DNA of 64,000 bases, from assembly GCF_017742995.1 (NCBI RefSeq), contig NZ_CP072425.1, forward strand, positions 3,605,001 through 3,669,000. The letters are read 5' to 3'. Origin of the DNA: Pseudoalteromonas viridis. Its GTDB lineage: Bacteria; Pseudomonadota; Gammaproteobacteria; Enterobacterales; Alteromonadaceae. A program made the translations under genes and the position numbers. Position 1 is the stretch's first letter. Each line of letters starts with the position of its first letter. The notes under the pieces are model-generated. The model saw nothing but the letters and a program-made list of their open reading frames with translations. It had not been told where the DNA came from and searched no databases. Shown one piece after another: positions 52,699-61,565 of this stretch.

Positions 52699-53493
52699 TT
52701 AGCCCGCTTCGCGCGTGCGCTTGTCTAAGTACTTACGGATGGCCTTTGCCGCAGCAAAAAAGCCAAAGCTGCCCGTCACCATAGTTGCAGAGCCAAACCC
52801 GGTCGCACAGTCCATATTCTTGCTGCCATCAGCCATTTGTTTGGCTTTACAGACACTCCCGTCACCGGTTGGATAAACCAGTTGCTCGGTCGAATACACA
52901 CAGTCGACAGCAAACTTACGCTTCGGATTGGTAGTGAAGTTATATTGCTTACGCAGCAGGTATCGGACTTTTGCAAGCAAAGGATCGTGGGTGGTTTTCG
53001 CCACATCTCCATAGCAGATCTGACTAGGATCTGTCTGACCACCCGCACCACCTGTGGTGATCACCGGAATTTTTTGTCGTTTACAGTGCGCTATCAACGC
53101 CGCTTTTTCTTTGACTGCATCAATACAGTCGATGACATAATCAAAACCCTGAATATGCTCTTTGATATTATCCAGGGTGATAAAGTCATCTATCACCTCA
53201 ACCTGACAATCCGGATTGATGGACTGACAACGCGCCTGCATGGCTTCGACTTTAGGCTGGCCTATGGTCTCAGTTTTTGCATGCAGCTGGCGATTGATAT
53301 TAGTGACACAGATATCATCCAGGTCAATCAGGGTAATTTTACCTATGCCAGTACGCGCCAGAGCCTCTGCCACCCAGCTGCCCACGCCACCAATGCCTAT
53401 TACACAGAAACTGGCCTCGCCAAGCCAGCTTAGCTCTGTATCTCCATACAAGCGGCCGATGCCACCAAATCTTAAGGATGTATCTTGCGTCAT
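52699..53493 (-). CDS. tcdA: tRNA threonylcarbamoyladenosine dehydratase (CsdL/YgdL)
   Basis: 264 residues. The E1-like nucleotide-binding motif is VIGIGGVGSWVAEALAR (about 31-47) with DLDDICVTNINRQ following. It contains CIDAVKEKAALI and GGAGGQTDPS, and a C-terminal hydrophobic segment. It cyclises t6A37 of tRNAs to ct6A using ATP. It converges with csdA-csdE, separated by 22 bp, the classical Csd neighbourhood. Confidence 0.95.
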   Translation of the reverse strand: MTQDTSLRFGGIGRLYGDTELSWLGEASFCVIGIGGVGSWVAEALARTGIGKITLIDLDDICVTNINRQLHAKTETIGQPKVEAMQARCQSINPDCQVEVIDDFITLDNIKEHIQGFDYVIDCIDAVKEKAALIAHCKRQKIPVITTGGAGGQTDPSQICYGDVAKTTHDPLLAKVRYLLRKQYNFTTNPKRKFAVDCVYSTEQLVYPTGDGSVCKAKQMADGSKNMDCATGFGSATMVTGSFGFFAAAKAIRKYLDKRTREAG

Positions 53494-53494
53494 A

Positions 53495-54160
53495 TTACCA
53501 CTCTAACTCTCTGGGCTTTGCCCAGCTTTGCATTACTTCTGTGTCTGCCAGCTCAGCAAACCGTGCTCCGCCCTGAGGCAAAGCATAAAATGTCATTCTT
53601 TCGTTGTCCCACTCAAAGCTCAAACAGTAGGCGTGCAGGTAAACTCTGTCGGCTTCACTGCCACCATAGCTGACATCGCCGAGGATGGGCGCTGATAAGC
53701 TTTTTAGCGCAACCCGTAGCTGATGGGTTTTGCCGCTGTAAGGTTTGAGTAAACAGGCTCTCACGCCAGGCGCTATGCTGGCACTATAAAAGCGCGTGAC
53801 AGCCGGGTTGTCCTGACTGGTTAATAACTTATACGTGCCGCGCCGGGATTTGGCCATGTCGCCTTTAACCCAGCCTTGCTTCTTTTTGGGCTTGTTATCA
53901 ATGAGGGCCAGATAGAATTTATCCACGGCGCGACTGGTAAAGCGCTCAGTCAGCCTAGCCGCAGCATCACTGGAACGAGCCAGCACCAACAAGCCGGACG
54001 TCACCTTATCGAGTCGGTGTACAGGATAAAGCTGCTCGCCGAGCTGCTCAGCTAATAAGGCAACAAAGCCGCTTTCCTGTTCACTGTGAAAACTCACCCC
54101 GGCGGGTTTATGTGCCACCACAAAGTCGGGGTGGCAGGCAATTACCTCAAAGGACGCCAT
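53495..54160 (-). CDS. RluA-family pseudouridine synthase
   Basis: 221 residues. It starts with VVAHKPAGVSFHSE, and the catalytic aspartate is in YPVHRLDKVTSGLLV. The later motifs LLKPYSGKTHQLRVAL and YLHAYCLSF are typical of the RluA/RluC group without an S4 domain. It isomerises uridine in rRNA or tRNA; the target is not evident. It overlaps the kdsB stop by 14 bp. Its stop is 1 bp from the tcdA start, so it may read into tcdA. Confidence 0.92.
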   Translation of the reverse strand: MASFEVIACHPDFVVAHKPAGVSFHSEQESGFVALLAEQLGEQLYPVHRLDKVTSGLLVLARSSDAAARLTERFTSRAVDKFYLALIDNKPKKKQGWVKGDMAKSRRGTYKLLTSQDNPAVTRFYSASIAPGVRACLLKPYSGKTHQLRVALKSLSAPILGDVSYGGSEADRVYLHAYCLSFEWDNERMTFYALPQGGARFAELADTEVMQSWAKPRELEW

Positions 54161-54911
54161 TGAGGTACTCTACAACGCGTTTTAAGTCTTCCGGTGTATC
54201 AACCCCGGCATAAACCGGGCGACACGCCTTGGCAATTTTAATGCGGTAACCGTGGTATAACACGCGCAACTGCTCAAGCGATTCCTGCCCTTCCAGCGGA
54301 GAAACCGGTAAGGCCAGGTAGGTTTTTATAAAACCGGCACGATAAGCATAAATCCCCACATGGCGCTGAAAATGTACCAGAGGGATTTTGCTTTCATCCA
54401 ATTCCATCATGCTGTCACGCTGAAACGGGATGGAGGCACGAGAAAAATACAGCGCATTTTGGTGCGCGTCCTGAACCACTTTAACGGCATTAGGATTCAG
54501 TACTTCCTGCACATCCGTCACATCAACGCTCAACGTCGCCATCGGCGCTTCCTGCGCTTCATGCAGTAAGGTCGCCACCTGAGTAATGTTTTCCGGCGCT
54601 AACAAGGGCTCATCGCCCTGCACATTAACCACTAAGGTATCGTCGGCCAGGCCGAGCTGTTCAACCACCTCAGCAAGACGCTCAGTACCCGATTGATGAT
54701 CTTCTCGGGTCATCAGTACGTTTTCTGTAAAGGTTTTAGCGCGCTCGAACACCTGAGTGTTGTCGGTGGCGATATAAACGGCTTTGGCGCCAGATTTTTG
54801 CGCCTGCTCAAACACATGCTGGATCATGGGTTTACCACAAATATCAGCCAGCGGTTTGCCGGGCAGGCGGGTTGAAGCGTAACGCGCTGGAATAACGACT
54901 ATGAATTCCAC
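54147..54911 (-). CDS. kdsB: 3-deoxy-manno-octulosonate cytidylyltransferase
   Basis: 254 residues. The nucleotidyl-transferase start is [17 protein letters not shown], followed by [18 protein letters not shown] and [11 protein letters not shown], all KdsB signatures. It activates KDO as CMP-KDO for lipopolysaccharide core synthesis. It overlaps the Trm112-like gene by 13 bp, in the standard lpxK-ycaR-kdsB order. Confidence 0.97.
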   Translation of the reverse strand: MEFIVVIPARYASTRLPGKPLADICGKPMIQHVFEQAQKSGAKAVYIATDNTQVFERAKTFTENVLMTREDHQSGTERLAEVVEQLGLADDTLVVNVQGDEPLLAPENITQVATLLHEAQEAPMATLSVDVTDVQEVLNPNAVKVVQDAHQNALYFSRASIPFQRDSMMELDESKIPLVHFQRHVGIYAYRAGFIKTYLALPVSPLEGQESLEQLRVLYHGYRIKIAKACRPVYAGVDTPEDLKRVVEYLNGVL

Positions 54912-55096
54912 TTTTCGACCTCTTCAAGGGATAATTCACGCGCTTCGTTTTCCAGTAGTACTGGAATGTCGTTTCTGACAGGGTAAGCCAGTTTCGCAGC
55001 CGTGCTGATCAGCTCCTGATTGTCTTTGTCAAATCTCAGTTTTCCTTTGCAAACCGGACAAGCAATAATCTCGAGTAATTTAGTGTCAAAGGCCAT
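54899..55096 (-). CDS. Trm112-family small protein (YcaR-like)
   Basis: 65 residues: [14 protein letters not shown] contains the single C-x-x-C pair, then [20 protein letters not shown], the family signature. In bacteria it sits between lpxK and kdsB and its role is not settled. It overlaps both neighbours by 11-13 bp, indicating coupled translation. Confidence 0.93.
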   Translation of the reverse strand: MAFDTKLLEIIACPVCKGKLRFDKDNQELISTAAKLAYPVRNDIPVLLENEARELSLEEVEKWNS

Positions 55097-56069
55097 GGTT
55101 GACTATCCCTTTTTGTTTTAATAACGAATTCAGTTGTTGTGTCAGCGCAGCACTGGGCTGGGCTTCTACTTTTAAATAATACCAATTTTCTTTGCCGAAT
55201 GACTGGCATTTTACCGCGTCTTTTTCGGTCATAAAGACAGCCTGATCTTCGCACGTGGCAAAGTCGGCTGCGCTGTAGGCATGGTGATCGGCAAAATGCA
55301 GTGTAGCGGTCAGTTCAATGCCATCTGAGCGCAAGGATTGTTCAAATCGCTGCGGATTACCAATGGCGCTAACGGCAACGCCCTGTCCGGCAGTTTGTGC
55401 AACCGCCTGATTATCTTTCACGCAGAAATAGCCGTTGCGTACCAGCTCATAACCAACCCCGTCAGACTCTCCATTATAGACAACCAGATCTGTGTACTTA
55501 AGACGCCCGGGTGTTTCGCGCAACGGGCCGGCCGGTAACAGCAGACCATTACCAAAACGGCGCTGTGCATCGACAATACAAATCTCGATATTCCGGGCCA
55601 GCTGGTAATGCTGCAGACCATCGTCACTGACGATAATATCCGGTTTGTCTTCACGCATCAGCATTTCGATGCTTGCCTGACGGTCGCCACCTATCATCAC
55701 CGGGCAACCCAGACGTTTGTATATCAATAAAGGCTCATCGCCCGCTTCTGCGGCGCTGCTGCTGTCCGTCACTCGGTATGGCAAGCTGGGAGGCTTGGCG
55801 CCATAGCCCCGGCTGATCACGGCTACTTTCAGGCCCAACGACTCTAGGTAAGGTACCAGCCATAACACGAACGGCGTTTTACCGTTGCCACCTATGCCTA
55901 TGTTGCCAACAATGATCACCGGTACGGACGCTTTATAGACACGCTTGAGGCCCAGCTTAAACATTGCCCTGCGCAGTGAGCTCAGTAACCAAAATAAGCC
56001 TGACAAAGGCAGCAGTAAGATATTTAACAGCCCCAGGGGCTGATACCAGCTGCGCTCTAGGCGATTCAT
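55086..56069 (-). CDS. lpxK: Tetraacyldisaccharide 4'-kinase
   Basis: 327 residues. An N-terminal membrane-binding hydrophobic segment (about 11-33) precedes the P-loop [12 protein letters not shown] (55-66). ISRGYGAK and [16 protein letters not shown] are LpxK signatures. It phosphorylates the lipid A precursor at the inner membrane. It overlaps the msbA stop by 4 bp. Confidence 0.97.
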   Translation of the reverse strand: MNRLERSWYQPLGLLNILLLPLSGLFWLLSSLRRAMFKLGLKRVYKASVPVIIVGNIGIGGNGKTPFVLWLVPYLESLGLKVAVISRGYGAKPPSLPYRVTDSSSAAEAGDEPLLIYKRLGCPVMIGGDRQASIEMLMREDKPDIIVSDDGLQHYQLARNIEICIVDAQRRFGNGLLLPAGPLRETPGRLKYTDLVVYNGESDGVGYELVRNGYFCVKDNQAVAQTAGQGVAVSAIGNPQRFEQSLRSDGIELTATLHFADHHAYSAADFATCEDQAVFMTEKDAVKCQSFGKENWYYLKVEAQPSAALTQQLNSLLKQKGIVNHGL

Positions 56070-57808
56070 GCCTGCTCACCATATTGCATCTGACATAGCG
56101 CGGCATAAATGCCCTTTTGCTCAAGCAGTGCCTGGTGTTTGCCCTGCTCGACAATGCGTCCCTGATCGAGCACATAAATGCAATCGGATTGCTCTATGGT
56201 CGACAGGCGGTGTGCTATCACAATGGAGGTTTTATCTTTCATCAGATTATCCAGTGCCTGCTGGATCAAACGCTCTGACTCCGTATCCAATGCAGAAGTC
56301 GCTTCATCGAGAATCAAAATGGGCGCGTTTTTAACAATTGCACGGGCGATGGCAATACGCTGGCGCTGTCCGCCGGAAAGCATGACACCGTTTTCACCCA
56401 CCATAGTATTCAACCCCTCAGGCAAGTCTTTAACAAACTCCCAGACATGGGCCTGCTTTGCGACCTGCTCAAGCTCTTCCTGAGTGTAAGCGCGCTCCAG
56501 TCCATACATAATGTTATTGGCAATGGTGTCGTTAAACAGCACCACCTGCTGTGACACCAGTGCAAACTGTTTGCGCAGCGACGACAGCGTGTAGTCCTGA
56601 AGTTTCACCCCATCGAGGGTGATCTCCCCTTCATCCCAGTCGTAAAAACGCGGCAGCAGGTTTGATAAAGTCGACTTACCTGAACCACTGCGGCCCACCA
56701 GCGCGATACTCTGGCCAGCCGGAATTTGTAATGATAAGGATTTAATGACGGCTTCGTCTTTGCCCGGGTAACGGAAGGTTACGCCTGAAACCGCAATTTC
56801 GCCCTTAACGCTGTCCGCCTCAAGTTTGCCGGTGTTCTTTTCCTGCTCTTTATCCAGAATTTCAAAAATACTGGTCGCCGCAGCAATGCCGCGCTGCAAA
56901 TCACTGTTCACATTCGCCAGCTGCTTAAGCGGTCTGAGCATCATCATCATAGAGGTCGTCAGCGACACAAAGGTGCCCGACGAGATGGTGTCTATCATTT
57001 CTGGCATCGCGATGATAGCCAGGATCAATGCCATGGCGCTGGCTGCAATAATTTGGATCACCGACACGCTCAGTGCGCGCGTTGCATCCATCTTTACACG
57101 TTGCTGGCGATTGCGGTTATTCACATCGGCAAAGTGAGTTATCTCTTTGTCCTGACCACCGAAACCATGGATCACTTTATGCCCGGCCAGCATTTGCTCT
57201 GAACTACGGGTTACTTCGCCCATGGCATCCTGAATATTCTTTGAAATTTTACGAAAGCGCTTGGAGACCAGGTTCACTATCACGCCGACGATGGGAATAA
57301 CCACTAAGAATATCAAAGACAATTGCCAGCTGGCGTTGAACATGACCACCAGCAAAAACAGCACAAAGGCCCCTTCGCGGATCATGACCTGCAAAGCGCG
57401 GGTCACTGCCTGTTGTACTTGTTCCGTATCAAAGGTGATTTTTGAGATCATTTCACCGTTGGAGTGTTGGTCGTGAAAACTTACCGGCAAGAACAGCATG
57501 TGTTCAAACAAAGACTGACGCAGCTTTCTTACTACCTGAGAGCCCACATAGCTCAGACAATACGATGCCATGTAGTTGAAAATACCACGTCCAATAACCA
57601 GCAACACTACCACTATGGGTGCCATTTTTAACACTTCGGCGTTGCGCTCTGTCAGGCCATCGTCAATAAACGGCTGCATTAACTGAACGAACAGCGCATC
57701 CATGGCGGCGTAACCGAGCATGCCAATGATGGCAAACAAGGCCGGCACTTTAAAATCGAAGGTGTAACTCAGAAGCCGCTTGTAGATCTGCTTGGCGGAT
57801 TGTTGCAT
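56066..57808 (-). CDS. msbA: Lipid A/phospholipid flippase MsbA (ABC exporter)
   Basis: 580 residues from the ATG at 57808, with AGAGAG upstream; an in-frame start at 57829 is possible. Six transmembrane helices (about 20-320) are followed by the nucleotide-binding domain with Walker A GRSGSGKSTL, signature LSGGQRQRIAIARA, Walker B ILILDEATSALD and a final H loop VIAHRLSTIE. It flips lipid A-core across the inner membrane as a homodimer. It lies between comEC and lpxK, as in E. coli. Confidence 0.97.
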   Translation of the reverse strand: MQQSAKQIYKRLLSYTFDFKVPALFAIIGMLGYAAMDALFVQLMQPFIDDGLTERNAEVLKMAPIVVVLLVIGRGIFNYMASYCLSYVGSQVVRKLRQSLFEHMLFLPVSFHDQHSNGEMISKITFDTEQVQQAVTRALQVMIREGAFVLFLLVVMFNASWQLSLIFLVVIPIVGVIVNLVSKRFRKISKNIQDAMGEVTRSSEQMLAGHKVIHGFGGQDKEITHFADVNNRNRQQRVKMDATRALSVSVIQIIAASAMALILAIIAMPEMIDTISSGTFVSLTTSMMMMLRPLKQLANVNSDLQRGIAAATSIFEILDKEQEKNTGKLEADSVKGEIAVSGVTFRYPGKDEAVIKSLSLQIPAGQSIALVGRSGSGKSTLSNLLPRFYDWDEGEITLDGVKLQDYTLSSLRKQFALVSQQVVLFNDTIANNIMYGLERAYTQEELEQVAKQAHVWEFVKDLPEGLNTMVGENGVMLSGGQRQRIAIARAIVKNAPILILDEATSALDTESERLIQQALDNLMKDKTSIVIAHRLSTIEQSDCIYVLDQGRIVEQGKHQALLEQKGIYAALCQMQYGEQA

Positions 57809-57871
57809 AGTGTCTCTCTGGTACGTCATAACCCGCGTATTGTAGCTGTACTGATGGCAAAACTGAATGCA

Positions 57872-60145
57872 TTATCTTAAGAACCAAAAACTTTTCCTGT
57901 CGCGGGCGGTTTCCAGCTGAACTTCGGCCCCGGTAATTTTGAATCGAACCTGACCCGCGGTGGCGGTATCCAGCATCTGGCTGCCAGCAGATTGATAACG
58001 CGCCACCACCTCATCGTGTGGCAAACGCCAGGGCGAGTGGTATCCTCGCGAGAACACCACCCATTTTGGGGCAACGGCAGAGACAAACGCCATGCTGGAT
58101 GAAGTGTTACTGCCGTGATGGGGAGCAAGCAGTATCTCCGATGGCAGCTTTTCCCGTTGCAATGCCAACAGTGCCTTTTCTGCAACCTGCTCTATGTCTC
58201 CGGGTAATAGCAGCTCGGTCGTGCCATCACTTATCCTGACCACGCAGGAATTGTTATTGTCGCTGTTCATTGGCTCAACTGGCCACAGAGACTCGATACT
58301 CAGTTTGCCCATTTGCACCGTTTTGAGCGTGCATAGCGCCTTACCATCCCCCTGGTGAAACTGTTCCAGGGAGCGGCCACCGTCGTAGCGGTATAAATCA
58401 GCTAATCCACCATTATGGTCACTGTCATCATGGCTTATCACTGTATGGAGTAACTTAATGCGATGCGCCCGCAAATAAGGCTTGATCACATTGTCAAACA
58501 GCGAATAACGCGAAAAATAACTGGCGCCGAGGTCAATCAGCACGCCATTGCCCTGCGCAGAGACCAGTACCGCCGTGCCATGCCCGACATCAAAAACGTC
58601 CACCTGCCAGTCGGGTGGCCGTTCTAAGAGGCAGACCATAAGTACAGCAGACACCGGAACCCAGGCAAATGGACGAGTCAAGGTACTCATACACAGCAGT
58701 AACGCCATGTAGCTCAGTATCGCCAGTTCTGGTGTCATCGCGCCACTGTGCCACCAGTGATAGGGAAATGCGTTTAGCCACTGATAGGCCTGATAGAGCA
58801 TGGCATCTGGCACAGCTAAAACGGCCCAGCCCGTGGCCATGAGGCTGAACAGATGTGTCAGCAGCAGCGGAAAAATCACCACCGACAACAATGGAATGAC
58901 CACCAGGTTGACTGGTATACTGCTCATGCTAAAGCCATGGTAAGAATAAAGGGTAAGCGGCAACAGAGCCGCAAATAAGCCACACTGTAAATATAACAGT
59001 AGCTTAACTCGGGACATGCGTTGCGACTCACGCATTGTGTTGCGAAACACCATAAAAATAGTGGCCACCGCGAAGAAAGAAAAATACAGCCCCAGGTTGA
59101 GCACAGCAAAGGGGTTGGCTATTAAGATCACCGTCAGGGCATAGATTAAGGTTCGTGCAGGGCTCAGGTGCCGGGCAAACAAAAAACAACATGCGCCCAG
59201 CAAGGCCATTAACCAGGCGCGCTGCGCCGACACCTGCATGCCACTGAGCCAGACATAGGCCCCGCTTAAGAGCAGCGCAAAGGTAAAATAACCCAGCTGA
59301 TAATTATGATGCTGAGCCAAACGCGACCACATTAACACCAGGGCAAGTTTGCACAGAGCAAAGCTCAGCGCAAATACGATGGCGACATGCAGGCCGGAAA
59401 TAGCCAGCAAATGACTGAGACCCAGCGATTGAAAGTAAGCCTTATCGGCTTGCGGTACTGCGCTTTTATCTCCCGTCAGTAGCACGTAGTAAAACCAGCT
59501 AAAATGCAATCCATCCAGCGCCTGTGACACCCAAGTACGATAGGCCGATTGCCAGCGTTCGCTATGGCCGAAACTAGCACCCTCAACTGACAGGCGGCCT
59601 TTGTAGAATATCTGATTGCGAAAGGCATAAAGCTCAGCGTCAAATACCGAGAAATTTTTTCGACTGCGAAACGGCTTGAGTGTCGCCATGCCTGTCAGCG
59701 TTGTGCCGTTTAAATCTGTGGGCAACGTGCCATTTAGGGACATATTGGCGCGAACCCGACGATACCAGGGCACCCTGTAGTGGCCTATGCTTGCCAGCTC
59801 AAGGGTGACATAAGGGTTCGTGCCAGCGCCTGTGCCAGCGCCTGTGCCAATGACTTTACTGACATTGCCAACGACTTTCACTTGCTGCGCTAAGCCTTTT
59901 TCAGCAAGCGGTGGGGCATAAACCAACCAATAGTGACAAATCGTCACAAAAATACCTAAAATAAAACCTGCCAAAACACTCGAAAAAGTCTTAAAATACC
60001 CGCAGAGAAAAAGGAGCACGCCTGAGCAGACAAACCACTGCCACTGACCCAGATAAAATACTGAGATCAGGCACCCGCTGATCAGGCCGCAGCAGATCAA
60101 TATCGATGTAAATGGTTGCTTAACATGCCAAAGAAGACGATCCAA
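57872..60145 (-). CDS. comEC: ComEC/Rec2 DNA-uptake channel protein
   Basis: 757 residues. Several membrane helices, the competence domain with LSHLLAISGLHVAIVFAL (about 248-265) and a C-terminal metallo-beta-lactamase-like domain with VISHDDSDHNGGLADLY and LAPHHGSNTSS. The protein moves single-stranded DNA into the cytoplasm during natural transformation. The track start at 60145 is a TTG and overlaps the divergent DUF2062 gene by 21 bp, so a start further in is possible. Position upstream of msbA is conserved in gammaproteobacteria. Confidence 0.95.
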   Translation of the reverse strand: MDRLLWHVKQPFTSILICCGLISGCLISVFYLGQWQWFVCSGVLLFLCGYFKTFSSVLAGFILGIFVTICHYWLVYAPPLAEKGLAQQVKVVGNVSKVIGTGAGTGAGTNPYVTLELASIGHYRVPWYRRVRANMSLNGTLPTDLNGTTLTGMATLKPFRSRKNFSVFDAELYAFRNQIFYKGRLSVEGASFGHSERWQSAYRTWVSQALDGLHFSWFYYVLLTGDKSAVPQADKAYFQSLGLSHLLAISGLHVAIVFALSFALCKLALVLMWSRLAQHHNYQLGYFTFALLLSGAYVWLSGMQVSAQRAWLMALLGACCFLFARHLSPARTLIYALTVILIANPFAVLNLGLYFSFFAVATIFMVFRNTMRESQRMSRVKLLLYLQCGLFAALLPLTLYSYHGFSMSSIPVNLVVIPLLSVVIFPLLLTHLFSLMATGWAVLAVPDAMLYQAYQWLNAFPYHWWHSGAMTPELAILSYMALLLCMSTLTRPFAWVPVSAVLMVCLLERPPDWQVDVFDVGHGTAVLVSAQGNGVLIDLGASYFSRYSLFDNVIKPYLRAHRIKLLHTVISHDDSDHNGGLADLYRYDGGRSLEQFHQGDGKALCTLKTVQMGKLSIESLWPVEPMNSDNNNSCVVRISDGTTELLLPGDIEQVAEKALLALQREKLPSEILLAPHHGSNTSSSMAFVSAVAPKWVVFSRGYHSPWRLPHDEVVARYQSAGSQMLDTATAGQVRFKITGAEVQLETARDRKSFWFLR

Positions 60146-60640
60146 AGGTTTCTACCCGATCACAATAAGATCAAACAGCAAAAGTCGCTGAAAATATTCG
60201 GTAGTTTGTTACATGATGCAAATCTTTGGCATTTAAACCGCCGCTCGGCGCGTGGGGCCTTTTCCGTAGGCCTGTTCTTTGCGTTCATCCCTGTTCCTTT
60301 TCAAATGGTTCTTGCAGCCGCCCTGGCCATTCCTTTTCGCGTTAACCTCCCTTTGTCAATCGCACTGGTGTGGATCACTAACCCGCTGACTATGCCCCCT
60401 ATTTTTTACGCCTCCTATCAGGTGGGCGCATTCGCACTCGGGCAGGAAGAGCAACCATTTCATTTTGAGGCCAGCTGGAACTGGCTGGTCGAGAGCCTGT
60501 CAACCATAGGACCAGCCTTCATTGTTGGCTCACTGATCTGCGCCTGTATGGCGGCTCTTTTGGGCTTTTTCGTTATTGATTTTCTGTGGCGTCGCTCTGT
60601 CAATAAAGCCTGGGCCGCCCGTAATCAGCAATCCAGCTAA
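60125..60640 (+). CDS. DUF2062 membrane protein
   Basis: 171 residues from the ATG at 60125 (a TTG at 60116 is also in frame). The conserved pattern is LWHLNRRSARGAFSVGLFFA and FIPVPFQMVLAAALAIPFRV, then ALVWITNPLTMPPIFYASY, with three to four membrane helices. Function unknown. It is divergent from comEC with overlapping 5' ends and ends in a terminator. Confidence 0.92.
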   Translation: MPKKTIQRFLPDHNKIKQQKSLKIFGSLLHDANLWHLNRRSARGAFSVGLFFAFIPVPFQMVLAAALAIPFRVNLPLSIALVWITNPLTMPPIFYASYQVGAFALGQEEQPFHFEASWNWLVESLSTIGPAFIVGSLICACMAALLGFFVIDFLWRRSVNKAWAARNQQSS

Positions 60641-60659
60641 CCCAACCTACTTATGGTTT

Positions 60660-60682
60660 AGCAGCTCAAGGGCTGCTTTTCC
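60660..60682 (+). terminator. Terminator after DUF2062
   Basis: AGCAGC/GCTGCT stem around TCAAGG, then TTT. Between convergent genes, it may serve the plus strand only. Confidence 0.7.
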
Positions 60683-60690
60683 AATCTTCT

Positions 60691-61299
60691 TTATTTATCG
60701 AAGTAACTGACAAAACCCGCTAAAGCATTGGTCACGGCAACTGAGGCCAGGATCAAGCCCATTACCCGGCTGATAACACTGGCCCCGGCATTACCGATGA
60801 CCTTATGCACGCTGCTTGCTACCAGCATCAACAATAAAGTCAGTAAAATTACCGCCAGCATCATAGCCACAGTCTGCATTTGCTCGAAGATATTAAACCG
60901 CGCATTTTCGGTTAACAGCACACACGCGAGCATAGCCCCTGGACTTGCGATAGACGGGACCGCCAGCGGGAATATCGCGGTTTCACGGTGGTCTTTGATT
61001 AACCGGACCTCTTCTTCCGGTTTACTTTCACCAAAGATCATAGACAGTGCAAATAAGAACAACACAATGCCACCGGCAATCTGGAACGCTGCCAGCGGGA
61101 TCCCCATCGCAGTCAGTAAAATCTCTCCAGCAACAGCAAAAAACACCAGCAAAGCTGCAGCGACCAGACTCGCAATCACGGCAATTTTGCGTTTCGCTGC
61201 GGCATCATAACCACGCGTAACGGCAATAAATACGGGGATTGTACCTATCGGGTCGATAACCGCAAAAAAGAAGATAAAAGTGGCTACAAAATCAATCAC
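60691..61299 (-). CDS. MarC/YhgN-family membrane protein
   Basis: 202 residues starting at GTG with AAAGGAAAT upstream. Six membrane helices; the signatures FFAVIDPIGTIPVFIAVTRG, the ALSMIFG helix end and PLAVPSIASPGAMLACVLL are MarC-type. Function is unsettled: once linked to multiple antibiotic resistance, now regarded as an inner-membrane protein of unknown transport role. Single-gene unit on the minus strand. Confidence 0.92.
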   Translation of the reverse strand: MIDFVATFIFFFAVIDPIGTIPVFIAVTRGYDAAAKRKIAVIASLVAAALLVFFAVAGEILLTAMGIPLAAFQIAGGIVLFLFALSMIFGESKPEEEVRLIKDHRETAIFPLAVPSIASPGAMLACVLLTENARFNIFEQMQTVAMMLAVILLTLLLMLVASSVHKVIGNAGASVISRVMGLILASVAVTNALAGFVSYFDK

Positions 61300-61522
61300 G
61301 ACATTTCCTTTACGACAATTCAGGTTTGAATTGGAATGGATAAACTTTGTCGTTTACTCTATCAGTGACAGAGAAAAAAACCTACGTGATTTTGTTTAAT
61401 CAGGATAATAATGATGACGTTGCGATAAGGCTTTAGATAAGCAAAAACGATGAGCGACATTGTCGTTTCAATCGCAGTTAAGGGCCAACGCCCTCAACCT
61501 TTGTTTATCCCGTCAGTGTACT

Positions 61523-61554
61523 TAAAAAGAGAAAGCGCCTGTGGCGCTTTCTCT
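61523..61554 (-). terminator. Terminator after the LRR gene
   Basis: A 12-bp perfect stem AGAGAAAGCGCC/GGCGCTTTCTCT with loop TGT; on the minus strand followed by TTTTTAAG. The rest of 61300-61522 shows no gene. Confidence 0.92.
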
Positions 61555-61565
61555 TACTGTACTCA

